Assembly (NCBI GenBank): GCA_900317915.1
Contig: ONIO01000001.1
Location: forward strand, 186,001 to 250,000
DNA length: 64,000 nt
Reading direction: 5' to 3'
Origin: an uncultured Lachnospiraceae bacterium
GTDB taxonomy: Bacteria; Bacillota; Clostridia; Lachnospirales; Lachnospiraceae
In this document: positions 34,316-42,972 of the stretch, piece by piece
Layout: the number at the start of each line of letters is the position of its first letter
Position numbering within the stretch: position 1 is the stretch's first letter
Translations under genes and position numbers: made by a program
The notes under the pieces: generated by a model
What the model was told of the DNA's origin: nothing
Seen by the model: the letters and a program-made list of their open reading frames with translations, nothing else
Databases searched by the model: none

Positions 34316-35236
34316 TTACTGTAAAGGCAGCGTACGTAACAATTTATTAAAATACTCTGGTAATGGAGCCTCAAACTCCATATACTCTCCTGTTTTTGGA
34401 TGTATAAAGCCAATCTTCCAAGCATGTAAGGTCTGACCCTGTAAATGAGCAATTGGACACTTCTTAGGGCCATATAATGGATCTCCTAAGATTGGGTGGC
34501 CAATGGACGCCATATGTACACGAATCTGATGGGTTCTACCAGTCTCTAATTTAAACTCACAATAGGTGTAATTCTTAAAGCGTTCTAAAACTTTATAATG
34601 TGTTATAGCTGTTTTGCTATTATTTGGCGTCACAGCCATCTTTTTACGATCCTTAGGGTTTCTCCCTATTGGCGCATCTATTACGCCTGTATCGTCCTTT
34701 AAATTGCCTTGTACGATGCCTAGGTATCTACGATTAACTGAATGTTCTGCAATCTGCTCAGCAATTTTATTATGAGATGTATCATTTTTACAGATGATTA
34801 AGGATCCTGTGGTATCCTGATCGATACGATGTACGATACCAGGACGAATTACTCCATTAATTCCGCTTAAGTCTTCCCTACAATGGAACATAATGGCATT
34901 TACCAGTGTATGATTTGGATGACCAGGAGCCGGATGAACAACCATCCCCTTGGGTTTATTTACAATTAAAACATCATCATCTTCATAGAGAATGTCTAAA
35001 GGAATATCTTCCGGTTCTACAGATAATTCTTCTAAGTCAGGTTCTTCAATGAGCCCACTTTGACCTTTCGATACACTATTTTTCGCTTTTGCTATCTTCC
35101 CATCTATTTTGACATGACCATCTTGAATAAGTTTTTGAAAGTATGATCTTGATTTGTCAGGGAATAAAAGGGATAAAGCCTTATCCAATCTTATTCCATT
35201 TTCATTTTCTGTAATTTCAAAGGCAATTTCTTGCAT
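34316..35236 (-). CDS. rluD: RluD-type pseudouridine synthase
   Basis: 306 residues: S4 domain at 15-75 (RLDKALSLLFPDKSRSYFQKL), catalytic domain with HRIDQDTTG containing Asp139, and GRTHQIRVHMASIGHPILGD. RluD modifies helix 69 of 23S rRNA. Follows lspA in the same direction, the standard lspA-rluD pair. No terminator is seen in the 16 bases between it and the convergent recombinase gene. Confidence 0.93.
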   Translation of the reverse strand: MQEIAFEITENENGIRLDKALSLLFPDKSRSYFQKLIQDGHVKIDGKIAKAKNSVSKGQSGLIEEPDLEELSVEPEDIPLDILYEDDDVLIVNKPKGMVVHPAPGHPNHTLVNAIMFHCREDLSGINGVIRPGIVHRIDQDTTGSLIICKNDTSHNKIAEQIAEHSVNRRYLGIVQGNLKDDTGVIDAPIGRNPKDRKKMAVTPNNSKTAITHYKVLERFKNYTYCEFKLETGRTHQIRVHMASIGHPILGDPLYGPKKCPIAHLQGQTLHAWKIGFIHPKTGEYMEFEAPLPEYFNKLLRTLPLQ

Positions 35237-35287
35237 ACAAGAAGCTCCTCAATAGCTTTCTATTTTAAAAAAATTAATTTGGAAAGA

Positions 35288-35821
35288 TTATTTCTTACCC
35301 AAGTGGAAGAATCGGCTCAACTCATCTTCTTTATAGTAAAAAAGAAGTAATACAAATAGCAAAATAACGGTACAGGTAACATATATATCTGCTACATTAA
35401 ACACCGGAAAATTAATCAAAGAAAAATAAATAAAATCAATAACATAGTGATTTAGGATTCGATCAATATAATTGCCAAGTGCTCCAGCAAATAGGAAAAC
35501 CATAACAATTTGAAGCCATTTGTATCTCTTTTGATCATCAAATTGAAAGGATCGAATCAAATAATAGAGCACAAGAAGTAATACGATTGGTGTAATGATG
35601 GTCATAATGATCTGAAAGATGCCCTTTGTTGCCATGAAGCTAAAGGCTGCACCAGTATTTTCTAGGTAGGTTAATTCTAGAACTCCTGGAATTAGAACCA
35701 GGTTTTCTTTGTATTGCAAAGCAGACTGAGCTAAAGCCTTAGTAAACTGGTCTAAAATCACAAGTAACAGAATGACTGCAACTGAAATTACTATTTTTTT
35801 AATATTGATATTCTTAGACAT
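35288..35821 (-). CDS. lspA: Lipoprotein signal peptidase
   Basis: 177 residues, four membrane segments. Conserved NTGAAFS and the two catalytic aspartates in GNYIDR and FNVADI are present. It removes the signal peptide of lipoproteins after diacylglyceryl transfer. Lipoprotein substrates such as the DacA-like protein at 40 kb are encoded nearby. Confidence 0.97.
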   Translation of the reverse strand: MSKNINIKKIVISVAVILLLVILDQFTKALAQSALQYKENLVLIPGVLELTYLENTGAAFSFMATKGIFQIIMTIITPIVLLLVLYYLIRSFQFDDQKRYKWLQIVMVFLFAGALGNYIDRILNHYVIDFIYFSLINFPVFNVADIYVTCTVILLFVLLLFYYKEDELSRFFHLGKK

Positions 35822-35841
35822 CCCCTTATTACTCTCCTACT

Positions 35842-36948
35842 TTATTCCTTAATGATTGACTGAATTCCAAGAAGCAAGTCCGAATCATTTAAGCTTTCAT
35901 CAATTAATGCAGATCCTATGGGCTTTATTAAAACAAATTTAATTCTGTTTCCATTTCTCTTTTTATCTGACTTGGTTGCTTCTAAAACATCTTCCGCTGT
36001 AAAATCAGGCTTTTCAACGAATACAGGAAGATTCATTCCCTTAATAAAAGCAAGTTCTCTCTGGTATTCCTCTTCCTTAATATACCCCTTTTTCATAGAG
36101 AGATATAAGGCGGCGGCCATTCCTATAGATACGCACTGTCCATGATGAATTTGAAAGTTCATTAGTTTCTCAACTGCATGACCAATGGTATGTCCAAAAT
36201 TAAGATAGGCGCGGATTCCTTTTTCCGTCGGATCCTCCTCTACAACACGCTGCTTCATAGCACAACAGGAACGAATGATATGATTTAAACTCTTAAGGTC
36301 TCTTTGGAAAACCTGATCGCGATTGCTATCTAACCATTCTAAGAAACTTCCATCGCAGATGTATCCATACTTCACGACTTCCCCGAGACCTGAGAGGAAC
36401 TGATCCTCAGGTAATGTATGTAGTGTATTTGCATTCATATATACAAGCTTAGGCATATAGAATGCACCAATCATATTTTTATAATTATCGAAATCAACTC
36501 CTGTTTTACCACCTACAGATGAATCCACCTGGCTTAATAATGTGGTAGGAATCTGGATAAAGTCCACACCTCTTAGATAAGTAGCCGCTGCATATCCGGT
36601 TAAATCACCAACAACACCACCACCAAGTGCAATCAGTAATGTTCTTCGATCATAATGATTCTCCACAAGATCCCGATACAGCGAGGATACGGTATTAAGA
36701 TTTTTACTTTCTTCTCCAGCTTGAAAGATATGATGCATTACATCGTATCCACCACCGATCAGGATGTCTTCTATTTCCTGTAAATATAGACCGGATACAT
36801 TGGTATCTGTAACAATCATAATTTTGCTATAATCGTTGCCATTGATTTCATCCAGTTCATCTAATAAAAATTGAAAAGAATCACGGAATACAATTTTATA
36901 GCAAGGCTTGCCATTATTATTTACAGTCAAATCTTTTTTCTTTTCCAC
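35842..36948 (-). CDS. aroB: 3-dehydroquinate synthase
   Basis: 368 residues. NAD-binding GGGVVGDLTGYAAATYLRG, metal-binding residues in GHTIGHAVE and HHGQCVSIGMA. Second step of the shikimate pathway. GTG start at 36948 preceded by GGGGGAG. It is somewhat out of place between sepF and lspA; no other aromatic pathway gene is in the window. Confidence 0.95.
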   Translation of the reverse strand: MEKKKDLTVNNNGKPCYKIVFRDSFQFLLDELDEINGNDYSKIMIVTDTNVSGLYLQEIEDILIGGGYDVMHHIFQAGEESKNLNTVSSLYRDLVENHYDRRTLLIALGGGVVGDLTGYAAATYLRGVDFIQIPTTLLSQVDSSVGGKTGVDFDNYKNMIGAFYMPKLVYMNANTLHTLPEDQFLSGLGEVVKYGYICDGSFLEWLDSNRDQVFQRDLKSLNHIIRSCCAMKQRVVEEDPTEKGIRAYLNFGHTIGHAVEKLMNFQIHHGQCVSIGMAAALYLSMKKGYIKEEEYQRELAFIKGMNLPVFVEKPDFTAEDVLEATKSDKKRNGNRIKFVLIKPIGSALIDESLNDSDLLLGIQSIIKE

Positions 36949-36974
36949 TGATGCTCCCCCATCCTTAATAAAAT

Positions 36975-37004
36975 GAAAAGCGACCGGATAAAAATCCTGT
37001 CGCC
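36975..37004 (-). terminator. Terminator after sepF
   Basis: On the minus strand GCGACAGGAT, short loop, ATCCGGTCGC (one mismatch), then TTTTCATTTTATT. Partial read-through to aroB is possible since no separate promoter is evident. Confidence 0.6.
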
Positions 37005-37030
37005 TTATAAATGATATTTTTAATTACAGA

Positions 37031-37555
37031 TTAGAAACCTGTCTGAATACCTGAAAAATCAAAAGCATTCACAATATCCTGTAAGTCTCCAGAAATTGAT
37101 ACATTTGCAGGAGTAACAATAAAAATAAAATTACTTATTTTCTGAAGATTTCCATCTAATGCGTAGGTTGCGCCTGAAGCAAAATCAATGATTCTCTGAG
37201 CCAGCCCCACATCAACACCTTCCATGTTGATGATAACGGTCTGCTTTGCTAAAAGAGTTTCACCGATTTCCCTAGCATCTTCAAAAGATGTAGGCTTAAA
37301 AACACAAACTGCTAATTCACCATTTCCTCTTCTTGCATGAAGTGGAGTAATCTTAGAACCAGAACGATTGCTAGTCACCTTACGGTCAATCGTAGCATCC
37401 TCTTCTTCGATTTCTTCATCAGCAGGCTTATGGGAAAATAATGAAGTTCTTTCTTGCTTTGGCTCTTCAACCTCATCATCAAACTCTTCGTCAAAGTCAT
37501 CCTCTTCAGCACCACCAAGATTCATCACATCAAGGAACTTATCAAATAATCCCAT
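37031..37555 (-). CDS. sepF: Cell division protein SepF
   Basis: 174 residues: N-terminal amphipathic membrane-targeting helix (MGLFDKFLDVMNL), acidic Glu/Asp linker to about residue 70, and the C-terminal DUF552 domain (about 80-165). SepF binds and bundles FtsZ and tethers it to the membrane. Follows the yggS gene, the ylmE-sepF pair of Firmicutes. Confidence 0.95.
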   Translation of the reverse strand: MGLFDKFLDVMNLGGAEEDDFDEEFDDEVEEPKQERTSLFSHKPADEEIEEEDATIDRKVTSNRSGSKITPLHARRGNGELAVCVFKPTSFEDAREIGETLLAKQTVIINMEGVDVGLAQRIIDFASGATYALDGNLQKISNFIFIVTPANVSISGDLQDIVNAFDFSGIQTGF

Positions 37556-37568
37556 TTTTTAATCTCCG

Positions 37569-38273
37569 TTAATTTTTCTTAGAATAATCTCGTGCACCAA
37601 ATATACCTGTACCAACACGTACATGAGTTGCACCTTCTTCAACAGCTACAATATAGTCATTTGTCATACCCATTGACAATATTTTCATCTCTACATTATC
37701 AATGTTTTCCTGATTTATGTCAACCGATAACTGCTTCATTCCGCGGAATATAGCACGGTTTTCTTCTGGATTCTCCACAAATGGGGCAATAGTCATTAAT
37801 CCAACAATATGAACTGAGTCGAGTTCACTAATCTCTTTAATCAATTCCAAAGTCTCATCTTTTGGAATGCCGAATTTGGATTCTTCTCCTGCATAATTTA
37901 CTTCGATCAGAATTGGAATTACGCAGTTTTTCTTTTTTGCCTGAATATTGATTTCCTCAGCCAAACGATAGCTATCAACGGAATGAATTAGACCAACTCT
38001 TCCTGCAATATACTTCACCTTATTTCTCTGGAGATGACCAATCATATGCCATGTGATGTCTTCAGGCATCTTATCAATCTTATCAGATAATTCCTGTACC
38101 TTATTCTCGCCAAAATCTCTAGCACCAGCATCATAGGCTTCTTTTAGTGCTTCAATAGGTTTTGTTTTGCTGACAGCGATAAGTGTTACCTCATTTGCAT
38201 CTCTACCAACGCGAGCACATGCATCTACAATATTCTTTTTTACTAATTCTAAATTCCTAGAAATATCACTCAT
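37569..38273 (-). CDS. Pyridoxal phosphate homeostasis protein, YggS/PROSC family
   Basis: 234 residues, an alanine-racemase-like barrel. PLP-binding Lys in VSKTKP (about 35), HMIGHLQRNKVK and LSMGMTNDY, and RVGTGIFGAR at the end. It keeps free pyridoxal phosphate in balance. In Bacillus the equivalent is ylmE, next to sepF as here. Confidence 0.95.
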   Translation of the reverse strand: MSDISRNLELVKKNIVDACARVGRDANEVTLIAVSKTKPIEALKEAYDAGARDFGENKVQELSDKIDKMPEDITWHMIGHLQRNKVKYIAGRVGLIHSVDSYRLAEEINIQAKKKNCVIPILIEVNYAGEESKFGIPKDETLELIKEISELDSVHIVGLMTIAPFVENPEENRAIFRGMKQLSVDINQENIDNVEMKILSMGMTNDYIVAVEEGATHVRVGTGIFGARDYSKKN

Positions 38274-38291
38274 TCTAAATCCTCCAATTGT

Positions 38292-39674
38292 CTAATGAAT
38301 TATTTCATTTTCAGAAACATCTTTTCCATCCAGTGCAATATGATCATACAGACTAATGCCATATGCTGTTCCGGATGAAATTACACTGTAATCATTATTT
38401 TGAAATAAGACTTCTACACGATTGAAAATCGCATATCCTTTATTTACATTAAATACGCCTTTTAACTTGCCAGTTTTTGTACCAACTCGATAGCGTTTTA
38501 TAGAGTCTGGTAAGCGAATCTCATCATCCGCTTTCACACTTTCATTGTCTATATATAGGGAGTCCTCTGTTTCGTAGAAGATTGTAGGGGTAACAAAGGT
38601 ATCTGTATCACCTGAAACCACCATAAGTCCACGCTTATCCGAATCATTCCCCTGTAAAAAGTACTCCTTCGGTATTACAAAGAAATCCTTTTCTGTAATT
38701 GCAGAATTTGGAATCTTCAAACCGTTTTGTTTATCTAATATCAGTTCAATTGAAACCAATCTCTCTGCAGCATATCGTTCAACACTATCATTTAGTTCAA
38801 GATTCAAATAAGTATTGCCGTCTTTTTCGATGTAATTAACACCGCAAATGGTTTCAGCTTGATCATCATCGAATCGAATGCGGATATTCTTTGAGTCGCC
38901 AATCCTTTGCTTTGTAGCATCATTAATTTTCATAATTAAGTTCCAGTTATCTGATGTTACAAGTTTATAGATTGGTTTTCCTTCTTCTACTTCCTCTGTT
39001 GTTCTAAGATCTACTACTTTATACGAGTCATTCAAGGAATCTTCAGTAAAATTATCTACAGTAAGTCCTTCCCCACCGTCTAGAGAGAACAGCAAATAAC
39101 CAGTACCAGCAGACTTATACTTATGATATGTCCCGGCATTTTCTGCAGACTGAATTTGATCTTCAAATTGAGCTGCTGTATTGAGGTGAAAAGTTTGATT
39201 CATTGAATCGGAAAGATCTGAATAAAACGTATATGCTTTACTAAAAGTATTGGGATCATAATTTTGGACAAAGGATGATAATGATTCCTGTAAAGAAGAT
39301 AAATCCTTGTCATTTACATCGGATAGAGAAGTACTTGCACTATTCATCTTATCAACTAAAGTGCCTGTGTCATCTAGAGCATAAGCATCTGACATCACAC
39401 CAACGGTTGTACCATTTTGTGCATAATAAAAAGGTTTCCCCTTGTGATCAGTATTAATTACACTCTCTGATCGAATGGCTAGAGCTTGATAATGATTATT
39501 CTGTGCAATGGTTCCAGCCTGAACCTCATAGATTGGGATATTTTTTCGTGTCAAATAGGAAATCACATGAAATCCTAAATAGATTAAAAGAATCGCACTT
39601 ACTATGACTGCTATATTCAAATGATATAGCGGTTTAAATTTTACGATTTTCTTATTTTTCGCCAAAATATACAC
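38292..39674 (-). CDS. HlyD-like membrane protein, orphan adaptor
   Basis: 460 residues. One membrane segment at about 17-38, then an extracytoplasmic part with a barrel-like start (YEVQAGTIAQ), helical region (about 100-180), and beta-rich C-terminal half, a layout like membrane-fusion (HlyD family) proteins. No ABC transporter or other export gene is near; the gene sits in the yggS-sepF division block as in other Clostridia as I recall. The start is GTG 39674 or TTG 39665; neither has a strong ribosome binding site. Role unknown. Confidence 0.7.
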   Translation of the reverse strand: MYILAKNKKIVKFKPLYHLNIAVIVSAILLIYLGFHVISYLTRKNIPIYEVQAGTIAQNNHYQALAIRSESVINTDHKGKPFYYAQNGTTVGVMSDAYALDDTGTLVDKMNSASTSLSDVNDKDLSSLQESLSSFVQNYDPNTFSKAYTFYSDLSDSMNQTFHLNTAAQFEDQIQSAENAGTYHKYKSAGTGYLLFSLDGGEGLTVDNFTEDSLNDSYKVVDLRTTEEVEEGKPIYKLVTSDNWNLIMKINDATKQRIGDSKNIRIRFDDDQAETICGVNYIEKDGNTYLNLELNDSVERYAAERLVSIELILDKQNGLKIPNSAITEKDFFVIPKEYFLQGNDSDKRGLMVVSGDTDTFVTPTIFYETEDSLYIDNESVKADDEIRLPDSIKRYRVGTKTGKLKGVFNVNKGYAIFNRVEVLFQNNDYSVISSGTAYGISLYDHIALDGKDVSENEIIH

Positions 39675-39727
39675 CGCCTATACAAAGTAAAACAATCAAT
39701 AAAAACAATGAAAAAGAAATATGGGCA

Positions 39728-40744
39728 CTACTGTCCTATTAATTTTGCTTGAGAAGACGAAAGAATCTCATTCATATCTAAGTACAGATTATATACTGTG
39801 TCTGCACCATACACTAAGGAGATCAACTGATGTCCATTACTAGATGTAGATAAAAGCACCAAGCAATACTTCGCCTCACCTGTTGTGCCTGTCTTACCGC
39901 CAATTACAGAAACTCCCTCTGGAGACTTTTTCTTACCATTGATATATCTGCAGGAATTGGTCCAAGTATTTTGGACAGCTGCACCAGACCCATTTCGATA
40001 ATATGCATTATAACTAAGAGAACTAATTACCTGAACAAACTCATCATACTTACATGCTTCCTGGAAGATCAGATACATATCATACACTGTAGTGTAATGG
40101 GATTCGTCATGAAGTCCATTTGCATTCACATAATGTGTCTGTGTAGCACCTAATTGAAGAGCTTCTTTATTCATCATATCGGCAAAGCCATCTACAGAAC
40201 CGCCCACAGCGTCAGCAATAGCAATGGCTGCATCATTACCACTTGGAAGCATAAGACCATAAATCAATTGGCGAAGGGTTAAGACATCACCAGGGTTTAA
40301 ATGTGCAACAGAAGAACCTGTTTCTAAGTTAAGAATATCGTCTCCTACTGTGACTTCCTGATCCAGATTGCCATATTTAAAAGCGATTAAAGCAGTCATT
40401 ACCTTTGTGGTACTAGCTGGATATACCTGATTGAGCATATTGTAGGAATACAGAACCTTATTATCTGTAATATCATAAACCGCTGCAGATTTTGAGGTTC
40501 CAATATCATTCGCTGCTTCCTGTTCAGAATTCTGATCCGTTGGAGTACAGAGATTCTGCCCCATCAATTGGATATTACTTTTGGCATCATAAGAAGATGA
40601 TATCCTAAGTTCATCTGTCGTCTTATAGACATTGTAGGAAGCATTCGACTTTTTCCCACAAGCGGTAAAAGAAAACAAAAGGCATAGAGTCAGAAATATT
40701 GCTAAGATGCGTTTGTCTTTCAGGGAATTATTTATACATTTCAC
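39728..40744 (-). CDS. D-alanyl-D-alanine carboxypeptidase, lipoprotein form
   Basis: 338 residues. Lipoprotein signal with lipobox FTAC at about 26-29, then the DD-peptidase domain: STTK with Ser111/Lys114, SGN at 168-170, KTG at 284. It trims D-Ala from stem peptides. GTG 40744 gives the best signal peptide and has GAGGAG upstream; a TTG at 40768 is also possible. The start overlaps the mgsA end. Unlike typical DacA it shows no C-terminal amphipathic anchor, the lipid probably replacing it. Confidence 0.88.
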   Translation of the reverse strand: MKCINNSLKDKRILAIFLTLCLLFSFTACGKKSNASYNVYKTTDELRISSSYDAKSNIQLMGQNLCTPTDQNSEQEAANDIGTSKSAAVYDITDNKVLYSYNMLNQVYPASTTKVMTALIAFKYGNLDQEVTVGDDILNLETGSSVAHLNPGDVLTLRQLIYGLMLPSGNDAAIAIADAVGGSVDGFADMMNKEALQLGATQTHYVNANGLHDESHYTTVYDMYLIFQEACKYDEFVQVISSLSYNAYYRNGSGAAVQNTWTNSCRYINGKKKSPEGVSVIGGKTGTTGEAKYCLVLLSTSSNGHQLISLVYGADTVYNLYLDMNEILSSSQAKLIGQ

Positions 40745-41123
40745 GCCAGTCAAGGTCTCCTCTATCAAGAGATTTAATCAAGAGCTCTGCAGTAGCTAAA
40801 TTCGTTGCTAATGGAATATTATTTGCATCACAGATACGAACAATATTATTAACATCTGGCTCATTTGACTTCACCTTTAAAGGATCTCTTAAGAAAATTA
40901 CCAAGTCAATATTATTATGCTCAATCTGAGCACCCAACTGCTGAGTGCCACCCAGATGTCCTGCAAGATACTTATGTACATTTAAATTGGTGACTTCTTC
41001 AACAAGACGACCTGTAGTACCTGTAGCATATAGATCATTTTTCGCAAGGATACCACGATAAGCAATACAGAAATTCTGCATCAATTTCTTTTTTGAATCA
41101 TGAGCAACAAGTCCGATATTCAT
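40728..41123 (-). CDS. mgsA: Methylglyoxal synthase
   Basis: 131 residues with AHDSKK at the N-terminus, TGTTGRL phosphate-binding loop, HLGGTQQLGAQI and FLRDPL with the catalytic Asp. It converts dihydroxyacetone phosphate to methylglyoxal, a bypass of lower glycolysis. It commonly follows the rodA/min genes in Lachnospiraceae as I recall. Confidence 0.95.
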   Translation of the reverse strand: MNIGLVAHDSKKKLMQNFCIAYRGILAKNDLYATGTTGRLVEEVTNLNVHKYLAGHLGGTQQLGAQIEHNNIDLVIFLRDPLKVKSNEPDVNNIVRICDANNIPLATNLATAELLIKSLDRGDLDWREMYK

Positions 41124-41135
41124 TAGCAGCCTCCA

Positions 41136-42248
41136 TTATCTCTCATAAAACTTTTTCGCTTGCAATCCAACATTTAAAACAAGGCCAATACCCATATACA
41201 TAGTGACTAAGGATGTTAATCCATAGCTTACAAATGGTAAGGTCAGACCAGTATTTGGCATTAATCCAGTAACTACACAGATATTAACAAAGCTCTGATA
41301 TCCAAGAATAGATGCAATTCCAATGCAAATCAGTTTTCCTGCATCATTTTTGGCCCTCTTTGCTATACGTAAACATTGTATAACAATGAAAAAGATCAGT
41401 GCAATTAAAATTACAGATCCGATGAAACCAATTTCCTCTCCAGAGACAGCAAAGATGAAGTCTGTCTGGGGCTCTGAAATATAGTTACCATTTTTAACGG
41501 AATTCCAGTCCTTATTATTCAGGCCCTTACCGAATAACTGACCAGAGCCAATGGCCATAATAGAATTCTGTTGCTGATAAGAAGACTCTGTATACTCATT
41601 CGGTCGAAGCCAGGCCAAAATTCTCTTGGACTGATACTTCTTCAAAAATGGAGTATTACCCGTCTGGATAACAATCAAAATATAGATTGCTATGGTCGGA
41701 ATCGTAATTAACAAAGTCGGAATTACAACCTTAGAACTTAAACCAGCACAATAGAATAAAGTTGCAATAACCATAAAGGTAACAATGGTTGTAGATAGGT
41801 CAGGTTCCTTTATAATTAATAATAGAGGAATTCCCATCAGTGCTAAAGTGAGAAGAATTCGCTTTCTAGTATTTAAATCCTCTGCATATTGCGTAAAGAA
41901 CCAAGCGAAAAATAGTACTAATAAAATCTTAGCGATCTCGGAGGGCTGAAAACGCACACCTACATTAATCCAACGCTGTGCTCCTAAAGAGGAATCTCCG
42001 AATAAAAGCACTGCTAATAACAAAACAATTGTTAATCCATAGAAAACCCAATGGAATTGAAGTAAAAATTCAAAGTCGATGAAAGAAACAATCGTCATAA
42101 CGATCATTCCAAGTACCAAACCAATAATCTGCTTATTCTGATAATCCGCATTGGCACTACCGATAATCATAATACCAACGATTGTTAGGGCGACCACTGA
42201 AAGAACTAATGTGAAATTAAAATTTTTAAACTTATAATTACGAAACAT
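41136..42248 (-). CDS. rodA: SEDS-family glycosyltransferase RodA
   Basis: 370 residues, about ten membrane segments. SEDS signatures: RWINVGVRFQPSE, KEPDLSTT, RILAWLRP, GSGQLFGKGL and PFVSYGLTSL. Makes glycan strands for elongation with PBP2, encoded two genes upstream. Sits in an mre-PBP2-minC-rodA run. Confidence 0.94.
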   Translation of the reverse strand: MFRNYKFKNFNFTLVLSVVALTIVGIMIIGSANADYQNKQIIGLVLGMIVMTIVSFIDFEFLLQFHWVFYGLTIVLLLAVLLFGDSSLGAQRWINVGVRFQPSEIAKILLVLFFAWFFTQYAEDLNTRKRILLTLALMGIPLLLIIKEPDLSTTIVTFMVIATLFYCAGLSSKVVIPTLLITIPTIAIYILIVIQTGNTPFLKKYQSKRILAWLRPNEYTESSYQQQNSIMAIGSGQLFGKGLNNKDWNSVKNGNYISEPQTDFIFAVSGEEIGFIGSVILIALIFFIVIQCLRIAKRAKNDAGKLICIGIASILGYQSFVNICVVTGLMPNTGLTLPFVSYGLTSLVTMYMGIGLVLNVGLQAKKFYER

Positions 42249-42259
42249 TCTAATTATCC

Positions 42260-42955
42260 TTACTCGTTATACTTTTTCGCAAAATGATTGGTAATAATCT
42301 CATCATTCAAATTCGTAATAATAAAATGATCCTGTCTATATAAAAGAACTTCTCCCTCAGTTCTCTTATTCTTCTTATGGAATAATCCGCCCTTCTTAGG
42401 AGGCAATTCGCCCTCATGCTCACCAATGGTCAATGACTCAGATAGGAATTCTCCTGCATAAATAAAGCAATCATTATGATTTGGCATGCCACAAGATGCA
42501 TATCCTTCAAGGAAGCCAGTTACAATGATATTACCAGAAGCAATGATCTCACTACCCTCCTCTACATTGCCTAAGACAATAATAGAAGCATCAGATCGAA
42601 TGGTTTCTCCCTCACGAACGGGTCCAAGAATAATCTTCGCATTCTTTCGGATTTCATCTCTATAAAAACGATCTCTCATATCCAAAGTGCGCTTATCGCG
42701 AGCCTGGTTTTTCTCTGCAATTAAATCAATTTTAACATCCGTATTATACTCAATGGACTGAATTACAGCTTCAAGTTCCTCAGTAGATAACTGTCGGCCT
42801 GTAATTGTTAAAATTAGATTTGTTTTTCCGAAGAACTTCCGCTGAGTAGCAAATTTCATGCATATCTCTCTAAGAACATCTTCTATGGGAGCAGTAGGAT
42901 TCATAATCAATGTCACTCCGTATGCTCCACTTTTCAGAATACAATTTTCCTTCAT
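42260..42955 (-). CDS. minC: Septum site-determining protein MinC
   Basis: 231 residues. N-terminal MinC-N domain (1-100) and C-terminal beta-helix with the GPVREGETI and SIIVLGNVEEGSEIIASGNIIVTGFL repeats (about 115-170). It inhibits FtsZ assembly away from midcell. Its usual partners minD and minE should lie next but do not: rodA follows at 11 bases, so MinC stands alone here. The C-terminal 40 residues contain a basic linker (KKGGLFHKKNKR). Confidence 0.9.
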   Translation of the reverse strand: MKENCILKSGAYGVTLIMNPTAPIEDVLREICMKFATQRKFFGKTNLILTITGRQLSTEELEAVIQSIEYNTDVKIDLIAEKNQARDKRTLDMRDRFYRDEIRKNAKIILGPVREGETIRSDASIIVLGNVEEGSEIIASGNIIVTGFLEGYASCGMPNHNDCFIYAGEFLSESLTIGEHEGELPPKKGGLFHKKNKRTEGEVLLYRQDHFIITNLNDEIITNHFAKKYNE

Positions 42956-42972
42956 GAAACTACTAACTCCTT

